Position numbers and translations under genes: made by a program. 64,000 bases of DNA from Labia minor. Its lineage: Eukaryota; Arthropoda; Insecta; Dermaptera; Spongiphoridae. How positions within the stretch are numbered: the first letter of the stretch is position 1; every line of letters begins with the position of its first letter. The notes beneath the pieces were generated by a model. The model saw only the letters and a program-made list of their open reading frames with translations, had not been told where the DNA came from and searched no databases. Shown here piece by piece: positions 51,574 through 64,000 of the stretch. Location of the stretch: NCBI GenBank assembly GCA_963082975.1, contig OY720350.1, positions 47,632,734-47,696,733 of the forward strand, written 5' to 3'.

Positions 51574-52156
51574 TTCAACTATATTCTACTTAAATATTCA
51601 CTACTCATATACAAAAATAATAAAAAGATTATAGTTTTACATATATAAAATTTGATAACATTGAATAAGTAGTTTTGTTATCAAAATATTCATATTGTAT
51701 TTAAATCGCTTATTACGTGTACTTTTTTAAAATCACTGTTGATAAAAGAGTGAAATGAAATGAAAATGAAAAAAATAATAAAATATTAAAATTATAATCT
51801 AATTGTAAATATTCATGTATGCAAATATATCATCATAAATGAAAGTAAAAAGATCCTAGTGTAGTATATATTACATGTTATTTAGTATCATAAACATATA
51901 TTATAAGTTTAATTTTAAGAAATAAATTAGTTTTAAAAATTTTAAAAAAAAATCAAAATTTGAATATATATATATATAAAATAGAAATTCGATAAGAAAA
52001 TATAAAAATTATATTATTATTGTATTTATTTATTTGATTTAAATCAAAAGTATAAAAGTATTTCAAAAAGTTAATATAAATATAAATATTATATATATAT
52101 ATATATAAATAAATATTAATAATGGGCTTATATAAATGGATTATGGAAAAACTTAC
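49456..52156. other. SLC22 5' intron, AT-rich with TA microsatellites
   Basis: (TA)n runs lie at about 49541-49564, 51546-51569 and 52090-52107. No exon or transposon was recognised. Confidence 0.5.
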
Positions 52157-52223
52157 TCTATTTTGTTGCTATTTATCACGGATGATTGTAAGTGTGCACT
52201 TAACTCCTTTCGCCTGACTGACT
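52157..52223 (-). other. Proposed untranslated first exon of the SLC22 gene
   Basis: A 67-nt exon from the initiator A (52223) to a strong donor: aataga followed by GTAAGT, complement of 52151-52156. It contains no ATG. Its last base is A, and the first coding exon of the transporter (36005) begins TG GAA AAA, so splicing would create ATG GAA AAA TCT at the junction. This explains why no start codon is present upstream of the 36005 exon. Inferred, not proven by transcript. Confidence 0.6.
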
Positions 52224-52251
52224 GATACCGCTGAATGCCTCTGCTTAAATA
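52223..52251 (-). promoter_or_regulatory. TATA/initiator core promoter
   Basis: On the minus strand a TATTTAAG box (52251-52244) lies 28 bp upstream of the A in TCAGTCAGT (arthropod initiator TCAGT, A at 52223). This is canonical TATA-to-start spacing, and the surrounding 150 bp are markedly richer in GC than the neighbourhood. Confidence 0.6.
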
Positions 52252-52259
52252 ATACTTCG

Positions 52260-54571
52260 GAGCCCCCTGCGCTATTGAGGAAATTTAGGCGGCCAAGGGT
52301 TTTTCTCCCCAGTAATAAAAAACATCTCAATCCTCCATTTATTTATTCAATTGTATTAAGTTTTCTCGATATTATTAATATTATAACTTTGATAAATATT
52401 ATTATTATTTCATTACAACTTTAAAAAAATTATTTTAAATTTTAAAGGCGGAAGTTTAGTAAAAATATTTATACAGTAATTTATTTTGTTGTAAAAATGT
52501 AAAATTATTTATATATATGTCTAAATAGTTAAATAGATAAATAAATAAATTGATGTACTTTATATAATATATTTATTATTTATTTTCTAGTAATATGTAG
52601 ATATGTTTCTAGTAATACATAGATATTTTTAAGAAATGTAATAAATTTACAATTATATAAAATAAATTTTTGTATAAATCACATGAAATTGAAGATGGAA
52701 TGTGATATAAACTATTATTAAAATTGAATATATTTTTTAATTTTGTTATACTGTAAACAGTATTGTGTGGATGGAGTTTAGGAACCTGAATCTCTTCTCT
52801 TTCAGAGTTTTACAATTAAATTCCTAATATATATTTAAGAAATTGGAAATATTTTTTCTTTGTAATTGAATTTCATAAATATAGTTAATATTGAATATGT
52901 TTTTATAAATTTTGATTAAAAATTTTAGAGAGTGAAAATTTAATTCAACTCAAGTTTTCCCCAAAGCCAAATCCCAAGATAGAAGATTAAACATAAAAAA
53001 AAACGGAATTTCTTTAGAAGCTGACGTCATAAATGAAGATCTTGCAATTCCAGGGGGATTTCCAGTTCAATCTGGAGTGAGAGTTTGCCTCATTTTTATC
53101 TCAGCTTTAACATTTTTAAATGTAAATAATTTAAATTTATTTAAAGAATTTTATTTTTTTGATGTCTTACATCTCACATGTCCAATTATAATCTGTAAAT
53201 GGATACAGTTGAAAATTGAGAAAAAAAGTTAATCTCAAGAATTGGTTTAATTATTTTTTAAGAAGAGCAAAAACATTTTGATCTAAATAGATTTCAACAA
53301 AATAAATAGATATAAATAAATAACTATTCGTTAAAATATTCCTAATATAATACATTTTATTATTATGCAATTTAAATTAAGATTTTTTTGTTTTCATGAC
53401 AACTTATAATCTGTCGATTTTTCCGGGTTCATGTTGACATTAAAATTAATTAAAATATTTCTCTTTAATACAACTCCTTGACCGACATTTCTACCATATG
53501 GTCAATTATCAAAGAACAATATTATTCTTAAATATATATCCAAAAACGATTTTAAAATAATTTAACATTGAATATGTAAAAATGTAATTTTGTTACAAAT
53601 TATTATTTGGATATAACAATAATAAAATAAAATCAATCATTCAAAAAACAAATATATTTTCTATCAACTTTCCAATTTTATTCATTAAATTTTTAATCTT
53701 AATTATTTTTAAACAAAATCAATTTAGAATTATATTGCAAAAATATATATTTAATTTCTCGAGATTTATAGAACTTTTGATCTTGAACAAGTTAAAGAAT
53801 ACCAGTTATGTGAGTTAGAAGAATTTTTTTCAAAATTAAGCAATATGCCCTTGAGGTGATCCATTTTGTACAACCTGAAATGATGAGGGCATTCCTTCTA
53901 AATTTAAACTGTTAAAGTGATTAATTTACAATTGGAAAAAATTACGTTTTAAATTTGTATTTTAATTTAAAAAAAATAATTTCAACAAATTCATAGATCC
54001 GGGCATTATAGATACCATATCCGAATTTAATTAATAAATTAGAAGTAATACAATTTTTTCATGAATTTAATTCGCTAAATAGATTACATTACTTACTTAT
54101 CTAAGAAGTGCGTATCTATTTTGCTATTTTCCAATTAAACTAAATTAAAATAATTAAATTCGTTTAAATTATAACAATTAAATATATGCAATTAATAATT
54201 TAAATATATAGATTATAGATGAGTAATTCTGTAATTGAAATTTAAAAAAAGCAATCTTTATATTTCAGAGTAGCTATTTATTATTTAAATTAAAAAAGAA
54301 TAAAAATAATATTTGTAATAAAAATATTAGTTATTTTTTTTAAAAAGTATAAAATAAAAATTAAAAAAAAGAGGATGAATTTAATTTATTTTATAAATAA
54401 ATACATACAAATAGAAAAATTTCTTCAAATTTATTTTTTGAAATATAAACAATAATAAAATTCACTTATAACAATGCGACCTCTAGCGATTAATTTCTAA
54501 TTTAATATGAGATGTCTATTTAATTTTAAAACAAATTCTTAATCTTAAACTTAAATTTTTAAAGAATTAAA
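52260..54571. other. Divergent intergenic region between SLC22 exon 1 and ANAPC15
   Basis: About 2.3 kb, AT-rich. A less AT-rich patch at 52960-53090 contains one tgacgtcat but no exon. The ANAPC15 promoter should lie near 54470-54570, but no TATA/initiator pair stands out. Confidence 0.4.
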
Positions 54572-55072
54572 ATGTCTATACCACCTTTATTTCCTACACT
54601 TGCACATAGATTAATTGATCCATTATGGTTAAATATTGATAAACCTTGCGATGATGAAAACGAGATTAATCAATTGGAACAAGAGCATGCTGCATGGGTA
54701 AACTCTCTTGAACGTTTTAATTATTTTAAACATTTAATTTATCAATAATTTGATTTAATATACCAATTATTTTAGTTAAATGGAATTACTCAAGAAAATT
54801 CTGAGCTTCCTCCTATAGGGAAAGGAGAATCAGAGGTTAGTTTTTTGTTATATATATCAAACAAAATATATAAACAATATTATTTAAAATTTCTTTTTAA
54901 TTAGCAAATTGAAGAGGAAGAGGAAGAAGATGATGAGGAGGATGATAATGACGATGATTCTGAAAGCCATGATGAAGAAGATGATGAAGAAATGGATGTA
55001 GAAGTGAGCTATGATCGGGATTCACCTGTTGACGTTAGTATTCAACTTGGTTCAGGTTTAGGCGTAAGATAA
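54572..55072 (+). CDS. ANAPC15: Anaphase-promoting complex subunit 15
   Basis: Small acidic subunit of the APC/C ubiquitin ligase; in the family it promotes turnover of the mitotic checkpoint complex on APC/C. Exons: 54572-54697, 54776-54835 and 54905-55072, all phase 0 with GT-AG borders, giving 117 residues, close to the vertebrate length. The N-terminal half matches the family: LFPTLAHRLIDPLWLNIDKP, then EQEHAAWL and LPPIGKGESE. The C-terminal half is a run of Glu and Asp (exon 3) followed by a short tail ending GSGLGVR, as in other members. The start is the first ATG, with in-frame stops upstream. It converges on Rab9. Confidence 0.88.
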
Positions 55073-58000
55073 TCACTATTTATAATTGTTAGATATAAGA
55101 ATATCCTGTATTATATATTTATTTGAACAAAATGTTTGCATTAAAAAAATAATTTAATCAATTCGGTTCGCTAGTCATTTATTACTAACTTATTACAACG
55201 ATTCCTTCTTAATACCTTTGCAAACAAATTTTAATAAAATGAAAATATAAAAATTTTAATCAGTCTAGGGAATTATTTTAATGGTTTTGTTTAACAATTA
55301 ATCAACTCTTAAAATATTTATCTTATTTTTATTGAATCAAAAATCAGAAAATTATTTTTTAAAATTGATATTTATTTAAGCAAAAATTATGATATAATTC
55401 ACAATATTAAATAATACATAATAAATATAAATTTTATTATTTTTATGTCACTTAAGCTTAATTTATAAAAAGTATATATTATTCCTGCGCAAGTATATAA
55501 TTTCATTAAAATATATCGATTTTTTTATTTTATATTTTTATCCAAATTCTTTTTAAATTAACCAATGATTTTTCACAATTTTAAATTAATATTATCATAA
55601 AATTAAAAATAGTTTAGATGGTTTATAAATTCTAGTTAATATATTGGTCGCTTTATAATTTATCAATAATTAAAAATATGATTTCTTTACTAAGAAAATA
55701 TTTAATAAGAGATCGTTGTAAGTATATCAAAATGTAAAATCAAATATAATTCGGATCCTTCATAATTGTATTTAAATAATATTAATTTATAAATCATGAA
55801 AAAATTCTACAAATAAAATTATTATTAACCATTTAGAATATATTTATTTATAAAATTAATTTTTATTATTGTGAAATTAAATAATTCTATTTGCTAAAAG
55901 GAATTACATAATGCAATTTTTAATGTGAAAATTGTAAAAAATTTTGAGATTATTTTATTTGTTGTATTGAAATGCTAAAACACTTTAGAATGAATATTTA
56001 GTTACCTATTGTCGAATTATCAATATAATTTATGTAAGTCACTTTACCTAATTTCCTGGTGCTAATAAATGGATTCATTATATAAGACATCTGCTATTCT
56101 ACATTATATATATATACATATTATATGTATTGTTAAAATAATTAAAACTTTTAGCTCCTTTTAACAATTTTATTATTTAATTTACACAATTTATAATTTA
56201 TTTGAAAAAATATTTTTAAGTTTTTTGGAAAAGAATATTATTATTTTTATAACTTTTTGTATAGGACGTTATCACAGAGATATAATTTAACTTCAAAAAC
56301 CATGAAGAATCAATTTTAAAACTGAAATTAAAAATAAAATTTATATAAATAATTAATTTGTATTTTTTTATTATTAAGAAAGTAATTTCATACATTTTCT
56401 TTAAAATTATAATTAAAATAATACTTTATTTCATATAGCAATTTAATTCATTTAATAAATTTGAAACAAAATGAACCTATTTTCATTTTGGAATTTTTAT
56501 AGATTTCTGTAATTTATCTATCTTATCATAATAATATGCCCTCAAGATTTATTTAAAATCATCACATTTAAATTTAAAAGAATATCACATGATTTGCTTA
56601 GCAAAGATATTTTCTTAGTATAAATTTAAATAAAAATGGATATGTTTTTAATGTTTTATGATAAAATAACAAGTCAAAAATATATTTCTGTTTTGTCATA
56701 TTAAATTAATTTGAGAATATTTTATATTTTATCAATATTATATGGAAAAATTTAGAGTACTTTTTTTAATGTAAAAATTTGCAATTAATTTCTCAAGTCA
56801 TTATGAATTAACTGAAGCCTCTATATATATTTCAAATTTATAATGAAAACTGAAATTAGCAGATGATTTCGTATTGCTATATAATGTCATTTATTCTATA
56901 ATATTATTTAGAGAATTCAATAAGCATTGGTGTTTTTAATATAGTTTAAAATTCATAATACATATACATCAAGAATACTGCTCACTATCACTATAAAAGC
57001 TACATCTAAATAGAATTACATTGGAAAGGCATTTGTGAAGATAATATCAGTGATTTTAAGATTCTTGTTTACATTTATTTTTAATGATAATATTTGTATA
57101 TGTTTTTTTAATTAAATTCGAAATTTACTAAATCTAATTATAAAAATTCATTTCAGATATAATTTTCAGTCAGTTTATTTTTAAATGAAAGAAAAAGGGT
57201 TAATGATAAAAAAGTACCAAATCTTTAATAGAAAAATAATTACTTTTTGGGTTTAAACAAATAAAATCTTTGGAATGATTCTTTGGATTCAGAAAAATTT
57301 TAATTATTTACAAAATGATTAAATCTTGAAATGTCTTTTAACTTAAATTTTCTTGTAATTTCAAGGCGAGGTAATACTATAGAAAAGTTTATTTCCCTTG
57401 ATTTATAATAAATCATGTACCATAATAATTATTTTATTGATATAAGAAAGAATATAAATAATACAAAAAAATATATTTAAAGAAAAAAGAAATGTTATAT
57501 AAAATAGATAGATATATTTCATAAATGACTAGTAGAGTTTTCTAAATATGTAAATTCTATAACAATATTATATATTGATAAGTAACATTTTTCAGCAGGC
57601 AGGAAATATTAGACACATAGTTTAAAAACTCCATAGTATATAAATGAATATATATTTTTTAAATAATAAAAATATCAAAAAAAAATATATAAAGAATAAT
57701 TTTTAAGTTACTAAATTAATTTTGAATAAATAATCTTAAAAATGTATTTCAAATTTATTTGAAATAAGTGAGATGAGATATAATTGTTTTATTTATTAAT
57801 GGAAATGTCTATAAGAGATGAATGAAATCGGAATGCCTTTAGATCAATACCAAGCCTTCAATATTATACGAAAATGTGAAAAAATAATTATTTAAACACA
57901 TCTATACTTACTTTTTAATATATATATAATTTTAATAAAAAAGTTATATCCTGGAAGGATAAAAGCCAACTTGTTATTTAAGAATACCTTTTAGTAAGCT

Positions 58001-58105
58001 TATTAGCATCCTACACGTAGTTAAATTGATTAAATTTAAAAGTTATTATCCAAATAGAATTATTAAATTGTTTCGAATGGCCGTTCTAGTTCTAATTAAA
58101 AAAAG
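55073..58105. other. AT-rich intergenic region between ANAPC15 and Rab9 3' ends
   Basis: Three kilobases of very AT-rich sequence holding the 3' UTRs of two convergent genes. No repeat family, RNA gene or exon was recognised. Confidence 0.55.
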
Positions 58106-59054
58106 TCAATTGATAGAGTTTCCTGCATAAAGACAACAAGATGAACGCTGTTCAGGTTGATGACTGCGTAAATCAACAGTATCTCCGAGATAAGGACGTT
58201 CTAATCTAGCTTCTAGTTTAGCCCAACCTTGAACAGCAAGCGAAAAGGCCTGTTCCACATTGGTAGCATCTTTAGCACTTGTTTCCACATGAGGAGGGTC
58301 TCCGTTTTGGCTGCACCAAATCTGGGCCTCTTCTTCACTAACCTGACGACATTCAGGGGGGACGTCGAGTTTGTTGCCTACCACAAGAAATGGAAAACCG
58401 CTTCCCTCTTTGACATCAGCATAATAAAGAAATTCGTTGCGCCAAAGTGTTAAGTTACGAAAACTCGTTTTATCATCGACTGCATAAGTTAGTAGACAGA
58501 TATCTGAGCCCCTATAAAAAGGAGTTCTTAAACTTTTAAATCGCTCCTGGCCTGCTGTATCCCATATCTGTAAGTATAAGAAATGCTTGGTATATATTAA
58601 ATTAGTAAAAAAAAAATAAATATCGAGTTTCTATTTGAAATATAAAGTCGAATTTTTTTAATCTTATTATTTAAAACTCTTAAAAATACCTCTAACTACT
58701 TATGTACATATTTATTCAACGTTTTCCAAATAAATCTTTTTCACTTTCATTCAATAAAGTTTAATTTAATTATTATATATATATACTATATATGTAATTG
58801 TAATTTTAAAAAGTTGAACCAAACAAAAATGAAATACTTACTTGAAGTGTATACATCTCTCCATTGATTTCAATATCTTTATTTAAAAATTCTACACCAA
58901 TTGTATGAAAAGAATGTTCATCAAAGTGATTGCTAACAAAACGATTCATTAAACAAGATTTTCCGACTCCACCATCTCCTAAAATTATTACTTTTAGAAG
59001 GGTATTCTTATTTGTCTGGCGATTCGGAACAGTTTGCTGAGAGCTTGAAGACAT
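58106..59054 (-). CDS. Rab9: Rab9 small GTPase
   Basis: Late-endosomal Rab GTPase; the family works in endosome-to-Golgi transport. Two exons: 59054-58842 (71 codons) and 58567-58106, 224 residues in all, with GTAAGT donor and CAG acceptor. G-domain motifs are complete: GDGGVGKS (26-33), switch I TIGVEF (51-56), WDTAGQE (73-79), GNKLD (135-139) and ETSAK (166-170). HTIGVEFLNKD, YYADVKE and SAKDATNVE point to Rab9 rather than Rab7. The oddity is the C-terminus: the prenylated Cys-Cys (215-216, SSCC) is followed by eight more residues, LYAGNSIN, before TGA. Rab9 proteins normally stop at or close to the cysteines. The gene is head-to-head with PDZD8. Confidence 0.95.
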
Positions 59055-59704
59055 GTTAATTAAAAATATTTTTCACTTAATCCCACGCAAATACTATTAA
59101 TATTTTTTCATGACTAAATTTTCAAATAAAGTGTTCTAACCAAAAATTAAAATTTAGAATTACAATTACAATAACTGAAAGTATTAATTTTAATAAAACA
59201 TAAATTCATATACATTTCATCAAATTATATAAAAAAAATAAATTTAACTTGAAATGTATATAGAAAATGGGAAATTTTTAGTTGTCATCGAATTGATCAG
59301 CTGGGAGCAACTCTTTATGAACAATAAAATTGAATTGACAAGCAGAGCGCCTTCAAGGCCGATTTGAACGCTTTCCAAAATGACCACCTCATATCTTAAT
59401 TAATATTATCCTTTTTAATATTTTATCCAAACAATAATACTCCCAGAATTATTTATATACATTTTTATTCGAAAAACTAAAGAATTTTTTAATTAAATTT
59501 CAATTGAATTTAATTCTTACAAAACTCATGGAAAACGTTTTTAATTCTCTTTTTTTTTTTACATTGGGTTACGCACTTTTGACATTTCTGTCTTCAGGGG
59601 TTTTTTCATTTGTAAATTGTAAACATAAAAAGTATATATCGAAAAATGTATAATTTTTCAATAATTTTGAAATGTTTAAAACATTGAACTAAAAACATTC
59701 CATA
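59055..59704. promoter_or_regulatory. Bidirectional Rab9/PDZD8 promoter region
   Basis: 650 bp separate the two start codons, which point apart. The segment 59280-59400 is much less AT-rich than its flanks (for example gatcagctgggagcaactc, gcagagcgccttcaaggccg) and includes an E-box CAGCTG. No TATA box is evident in either direction. One shared core region is inferred. Confidence 0.55.
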
Positions 59705-62700
59705 ATGGATTTTTTATTTTTTATTTCTTGTATGGTTTTATCATTATTTTCTGGAATTTTATTAACTTTGGCAGCTCAATGGTATTTTTTGAACAAATAT
59801 TTGATGCATAAACCCTACGTAGGGCCGCCAGAAAAACCCATGTCTGGAGAATTCCGTCTTCCTCAAGTAAGAATATTTTACTATGGATTAAATATTTATT
59901 TTTTCATTAATTGATAACTAATAAATAAACTATATATATTTATTTAAAACAAAAACAATCAACTTTTCATTCATTACTTTACAGAGTTTAATTAATAATA
60001 TAGAAAATGACTCTTCAAAAAGGGAAAGTTGCCTTGCTCTTAATCTACTATTTCAGTTCCTATTTAAAGAATTAAGAAATACTCAAAAAGTGCAAAAATG
60101 GTTTCGAAAAAAACTAAGTTTGGAGTTTGAAGAACTTTTGACAAGAACAACAACAGGAAAACTATTTGATAAAGTTTATGTAAGTCATTATGAAGATAAA
60201 ATTATTCATATTTAACGATTGTTTTGTTTTTAAATTCTCTTACAGATACGTGATGTACATTTAGGTACTCAATTTCCAGCTATAAAAACGATAACAGTAA
60301 AAGACATACAAATAAATCGTGAGCACCAACATATAGATACCTTAGATTTATGTTTAGATTTAGAATATTCTGGAGGATTTCAATTATCAATTGATGCAAA
60401 CATGTTACTTGGTAAAACAGCCTATTTAGCAGTTAAAGGTAACAGAATAATAAAATATATTTTCCCTTTGTATTAAGTTAAAAAAAATATTTTTATTTTT
60501 TCAGTTAATCATCTTTCTGGAGAAGCGCGTCTTCAATTTTCTAGACACCCTTATACTCATTGGTCTTTTACTTTTTATAAAGATCCTTTGATTGAATTAA
60601 GTGTTGAATCACAATTTCAAGGACGTCCTTTACAACAAATTAATTCCTTAATCGTTAATCAAGTAATTTTAATTTTAAAAATTTAAATTTCATAATAATC
60701 ATACAATTTTTTTTTCCAAAATATTTAATTCTTATTTAAAAAGTATAAGATAATTTAATTATTATACAATTTTTCATATTATCTGAGGAATAATTAAAAT
60801 CTTTTAGGTTAAATAATCACCTGAATATTTTATTATTTTTTATTTTTAAATTTCTATGAAAATCTTAATTGTTTCTTATTTATATCTTTAATAGATAAGG
60901 AAAACTTTAAAGAAAAAGCATACTCTTCCAAATTATAAATTGAGATATAAACCATTCTTCCACAAAACAGATCCAGATGAAGAAGAAGATGCAGTCGATT
61001 TAAATTGTTCTGGAAAATTAGATATATCTGTTGTTGAAATTACTAGAGTTATGAAAAATTTAGTTGATGGAGATATTTATTGCTCTTTAGCTGTTGGTTA
61101 GTTAATTTTATATAAAAATTTAATATTGTATTTTGATGTTTTCAATATAAATTATTTGATTACATTTTTAATTTTTTCTAGATTCCTCAGCTTGGGTTGA
61201 GTTAAGTCAATCAGACAATGTTAATTTTATGACTCTTGATCTATTAATAAATAAAAATTCAAATCAACAACTTGGAATTATTTTCAAACAGGAATTTTTA
61301 GCTGAAAGATATCAGGTATTGATCTGCATATTATATACTTTTAATTATTTTAAAACATTCTAATATAGATAATATAATTTTGATTTGTGTTTGTGTATTC
61401 AAAACCAAAGAAAGGTATAAGATATTTGAGTAAATAATAAAATAGTTATTATTAAGTTTTGAAATTTGATAAAATTCATATTGAACTAGAATAATTAAGC
61501 TATTTTAAATGTTAAAAATGTTACTATATATTTTTTAGGCATGTATAATTGTCGATTCCGTTATTCCAAAATCTCCAGCTAGTCTTGCCGAAGTCCGACC
61601 TGGTGATATTATAATAGCTATTGATGGCAAACGAGTGGGTTTCTTGGCTCAAGCTGGAAGACTTGTCAAATCTGCTGGAGACCGATTTACATTGCGTGTA
61701 GAACGAAAAGCAAATTATAACAGATCTCCTCTTCATTCGGATAAAGATAAGGTAACTAGTAATTTTAGAATATTTATTCAAATATTTAATAACAACATAA
61801 ATAAATTATTTTTTATTAATTAATATATATTTCATAAATTCACTTTCTTTTCTTATTCAAACTATTATAAAAATCTATTTTTAGAGTGATTTAGATTTTA
61901 CTAGATCATCTCCTGAAGGAGACACTTTATCTAATGGATCGCAATTTCCTCAAGTAACAATTAATTCTAATGTAACACAATCTCCCATAACAAATATAAA
62001 TGTAAACAATTCTAACTCAGCTACCCCAGAAACAAAGAGAGGTTCAGGAGATAGTGATAGTAGTAGTTCAAGCCCACCTTCAATGCCTGGTAATTTTATA
62101 ATAACTAAATTAGTATATTGTTCAAATACCAAATGTATATTTATTCTAATTAAAGGATCTCCTGCAAAAAGACCTAGTTTATTTTCGCGTTCTACACATT
62201 CCAGTCCAGAACATAGTCGAAGTAAACTCTCCTCAGGCTTCACCAGTCAAAGCACTTCTCTCGACAAAGAAGATATGGAAGATTTATTACAGATACATAA
62301 AACCAAAGAACTTGAATATAATCAGGTCAATTTTAAAATAATAATAAATTGTAGTACATAATAATTTTTTTTATTTATCTATTTTACTGATATTTATCAA
62401 CTTTTAATAGATAATGATTTTTAATGAATCATTAAGTTTTGCACTGGTGGGACAACATCGTTATCTCAATGTGTCTGTATGGAGTAGGGCTTCAGCACCT
62501 GCATCAGTTGTATCATCTTCAAGTATTTCTCCTTCTATTCAACCTAAAGATATTCTTCTAGGACATGTTTCAATATCACTAAGTAACATTATTAATGAAT
62601 GTCGATCAACAAGACTAGGACATCATATTAAGTCTTATTCACTTTTACCGCCTGATCTTGCCATTGCTAATAGGTAATTAATTGGAATTATAATTTTTTT

Positions 62701-64000
62701 AATATTTAATAAAATATTATTTTAATTTTTTTCAGTCGAAATCATCCGTTAAGCTCACATTCCGGTTTTGAACCCTGCCTTTGTTATGGTGACATTCTCA
62801 TTTCCTTTAAATATAATACACAAAGTGGAGGGACCTCAGTTACTTCAGCACCTCAAACACCAAGTCGACAAACCCCAATTGATGGTGCTCCTCTAGTTTT
62901 GAATACAAATGCTTCTTCCAATTCAATTGAAAAACATCATGACTTTATACGTACTCATTTTAATCGTACTACTCAATGTGAATTTTGTGGTAAAAAGGTA
63001 CCCAGCTAATTTAAAAATACATATTTTATTTTCTATTTAAATATTAAACCATTTAATTTTGTTTTAGATTTGGTTAAAGGATGCAGTACAATGTCGAGAA
63101 TGTTCAATGACATGTCATAAAAAATGTGTTGGCAAATGTCAGGCCGGGACAGTTTGTGGTCCACGGCGATCTTCGTCTGGGCAATCCAATCTGTCTTCTA
63201 ATTCTGAACTAGGTTCTGGAACTGAAGGACTTATTACTGTCAATTCCAATCAAACAAGAAGAGCATCTGCCCACCCTGAAATTATAACTACTGCTGCCAC
63301 TGATTCAGATGCTGGAGATGCTACACCACAGGTTATTTAATCTTTTCTTTTTTTTATAAAAATTATTATTTATGGATATTAATTTATTTTTATTAAAATG
63401 AAATTTTCGCGGAATTTCATTAATTTTTTTGTTAATGTATATTCTGTATATAATATTATTTATTTTAAAAAATTAGTTTAGTAAATATAATTATATACTT
63501 CTGGTATCCCTTTAGTTTAATATTATTTTTTTTTATTTTAATCAGAGCCGAATTTACAATTTTCTTCTCTCAATCACAATCATCTCTTCAAAATATCATT
63601 TATTTATTTTAATTTAATATGTAATAAAAAATGTATTTGATTTTCTTAAAACAATATTTTTTGTTTATCTAAAAATTCCTAAGAACAATCCGGCCCTGAT
63701 TTATTATGCCTGACTATAATATAATCATTTTTAGCAATTAAGCTTTTAGCTTATAATATATAAAGCTATTTATTGTTTATTTGTAATTATCTAAATAATG
63801 TTCTAGTATTATTTATTAATATACTAAATGGAAAAATAATAATATTTAGAGTATTTTTTAAAATAATAATAAATTGATTGATCTAAATTTGATAGAATTA
63901 AAAATATGTGCAATTATTTAGATAATGAAATATAGATATAATTTTTGTTTTATAATTAATTGAAAAATTCATTATTCATTTTAATATTTAGGAGGATCTT
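59705..64000 (+). CDS. PDZD8: PDZ domain-containing protein 8 (ER tether), 3' end outside window
   Basis: ER-anchored lipid-transfer/tethering protein; family members sit at ER-late endosome and ER-mitochondria contacts. Exons: 59705-59866, 59985-60179, 60246-60438, 60505-60662, 60895-61096, 61182-61315, 61539-61751, 61885-62089, 62156-62325, 62411-62673, 62736-62997, 63068-63331, and a probable next exon from 63992 (TTTAG acceptor, then GAGGATCTT, in phase). About 810 residues are visible. Domains: N-terminal membrane anchor (about 4-26); SMP/TULIP domain (about 80-290); PDZ (about 325-410, carboxylate loop QLGIIF); Ser-rich linker; C2-like segment (about 545-640); C1 zinc finger (about 700-749; H700, C713, C716, C728, C731, H736, C739). 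Reading past 63331 gives only VI and a stop, so splicing onward is preferred. The C-terminal coiled-coil region is outside. Confidence 0.94.

Noticed and set aside
63332..63343. PDZD8 ending at the in-frame stop just after exon 12
   Set aside because: CAG followed by GTTATT is a usable donor, the family extends further, and a phase-compatible acceptor exists at 63990-63991. A short isoform cannot be excluded.

Overview
This is a strongly AT-rich animal nuclear sequence. Genes are split by many short GT-AG introns. The window carries five named orthologues plus one SLC22-family gene, and debris from several transposon classes: Jockey-like and other LINEs, Ty3/Gypsy, hAT, mariner and Tc1. Gene content and element types point to an arthropod, most likely an insect; I cannot fix the species. 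No rRNA, intact tRNA, CRISPR or bacterial-type operon was seen.

Layout. 180-847 (+): last three exons of MRPL19, whose 5' part lies left of the window. 1042-3120 (-): decayed Jockey-like LINE. 5167-20925 (-): a complete 23-exon ZMYM/woc gene, with an acidic tandem-repeat N-terminus, eight MYM zinc fingers, a proline-rich segment, an AT-hook and a DUF3504-like C-terminus. Its introns hold a Gypsy fragment with a nested hAT MITE and a near-perfect long hairpin. 20926-30638: a 10-kb repeat-rich intergenic region. 30639-52223 (-): an SLC22-type organic ion transporter. I propose that its first exon lies at 52157-52223, behind a TATA/initiator promoter, and that splicing assembles the start codon across a 16-kb intron full of transposons. 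54572-55072 (+): ANAPC15, a small anaphase-promoting complex subunit. 58106-59054 (-): Rab9. 59705-64000 (+): PDZD8, running off the right edge.

Exon boundaries were worked out by hand from splice signals, reading phase and family similarity, and phases are consistent throughout woc, SLC22, ANAPC15, Rab9 and PDZD8. Rab9 and PDZD8 are head-to-head, with 650 bp between their ATGs. Both families act at late endosomes, so a shared promoter is plausible. The other neighbours have no evident joint pathway. I did not find an obviously new enzymatic or defence system. The best leads are the splice-made start codon, the odd Rab9 C-terminus, the intronic hairpin, the CRE-bearing repeat family, and a LINE family ending in GATA repeats.
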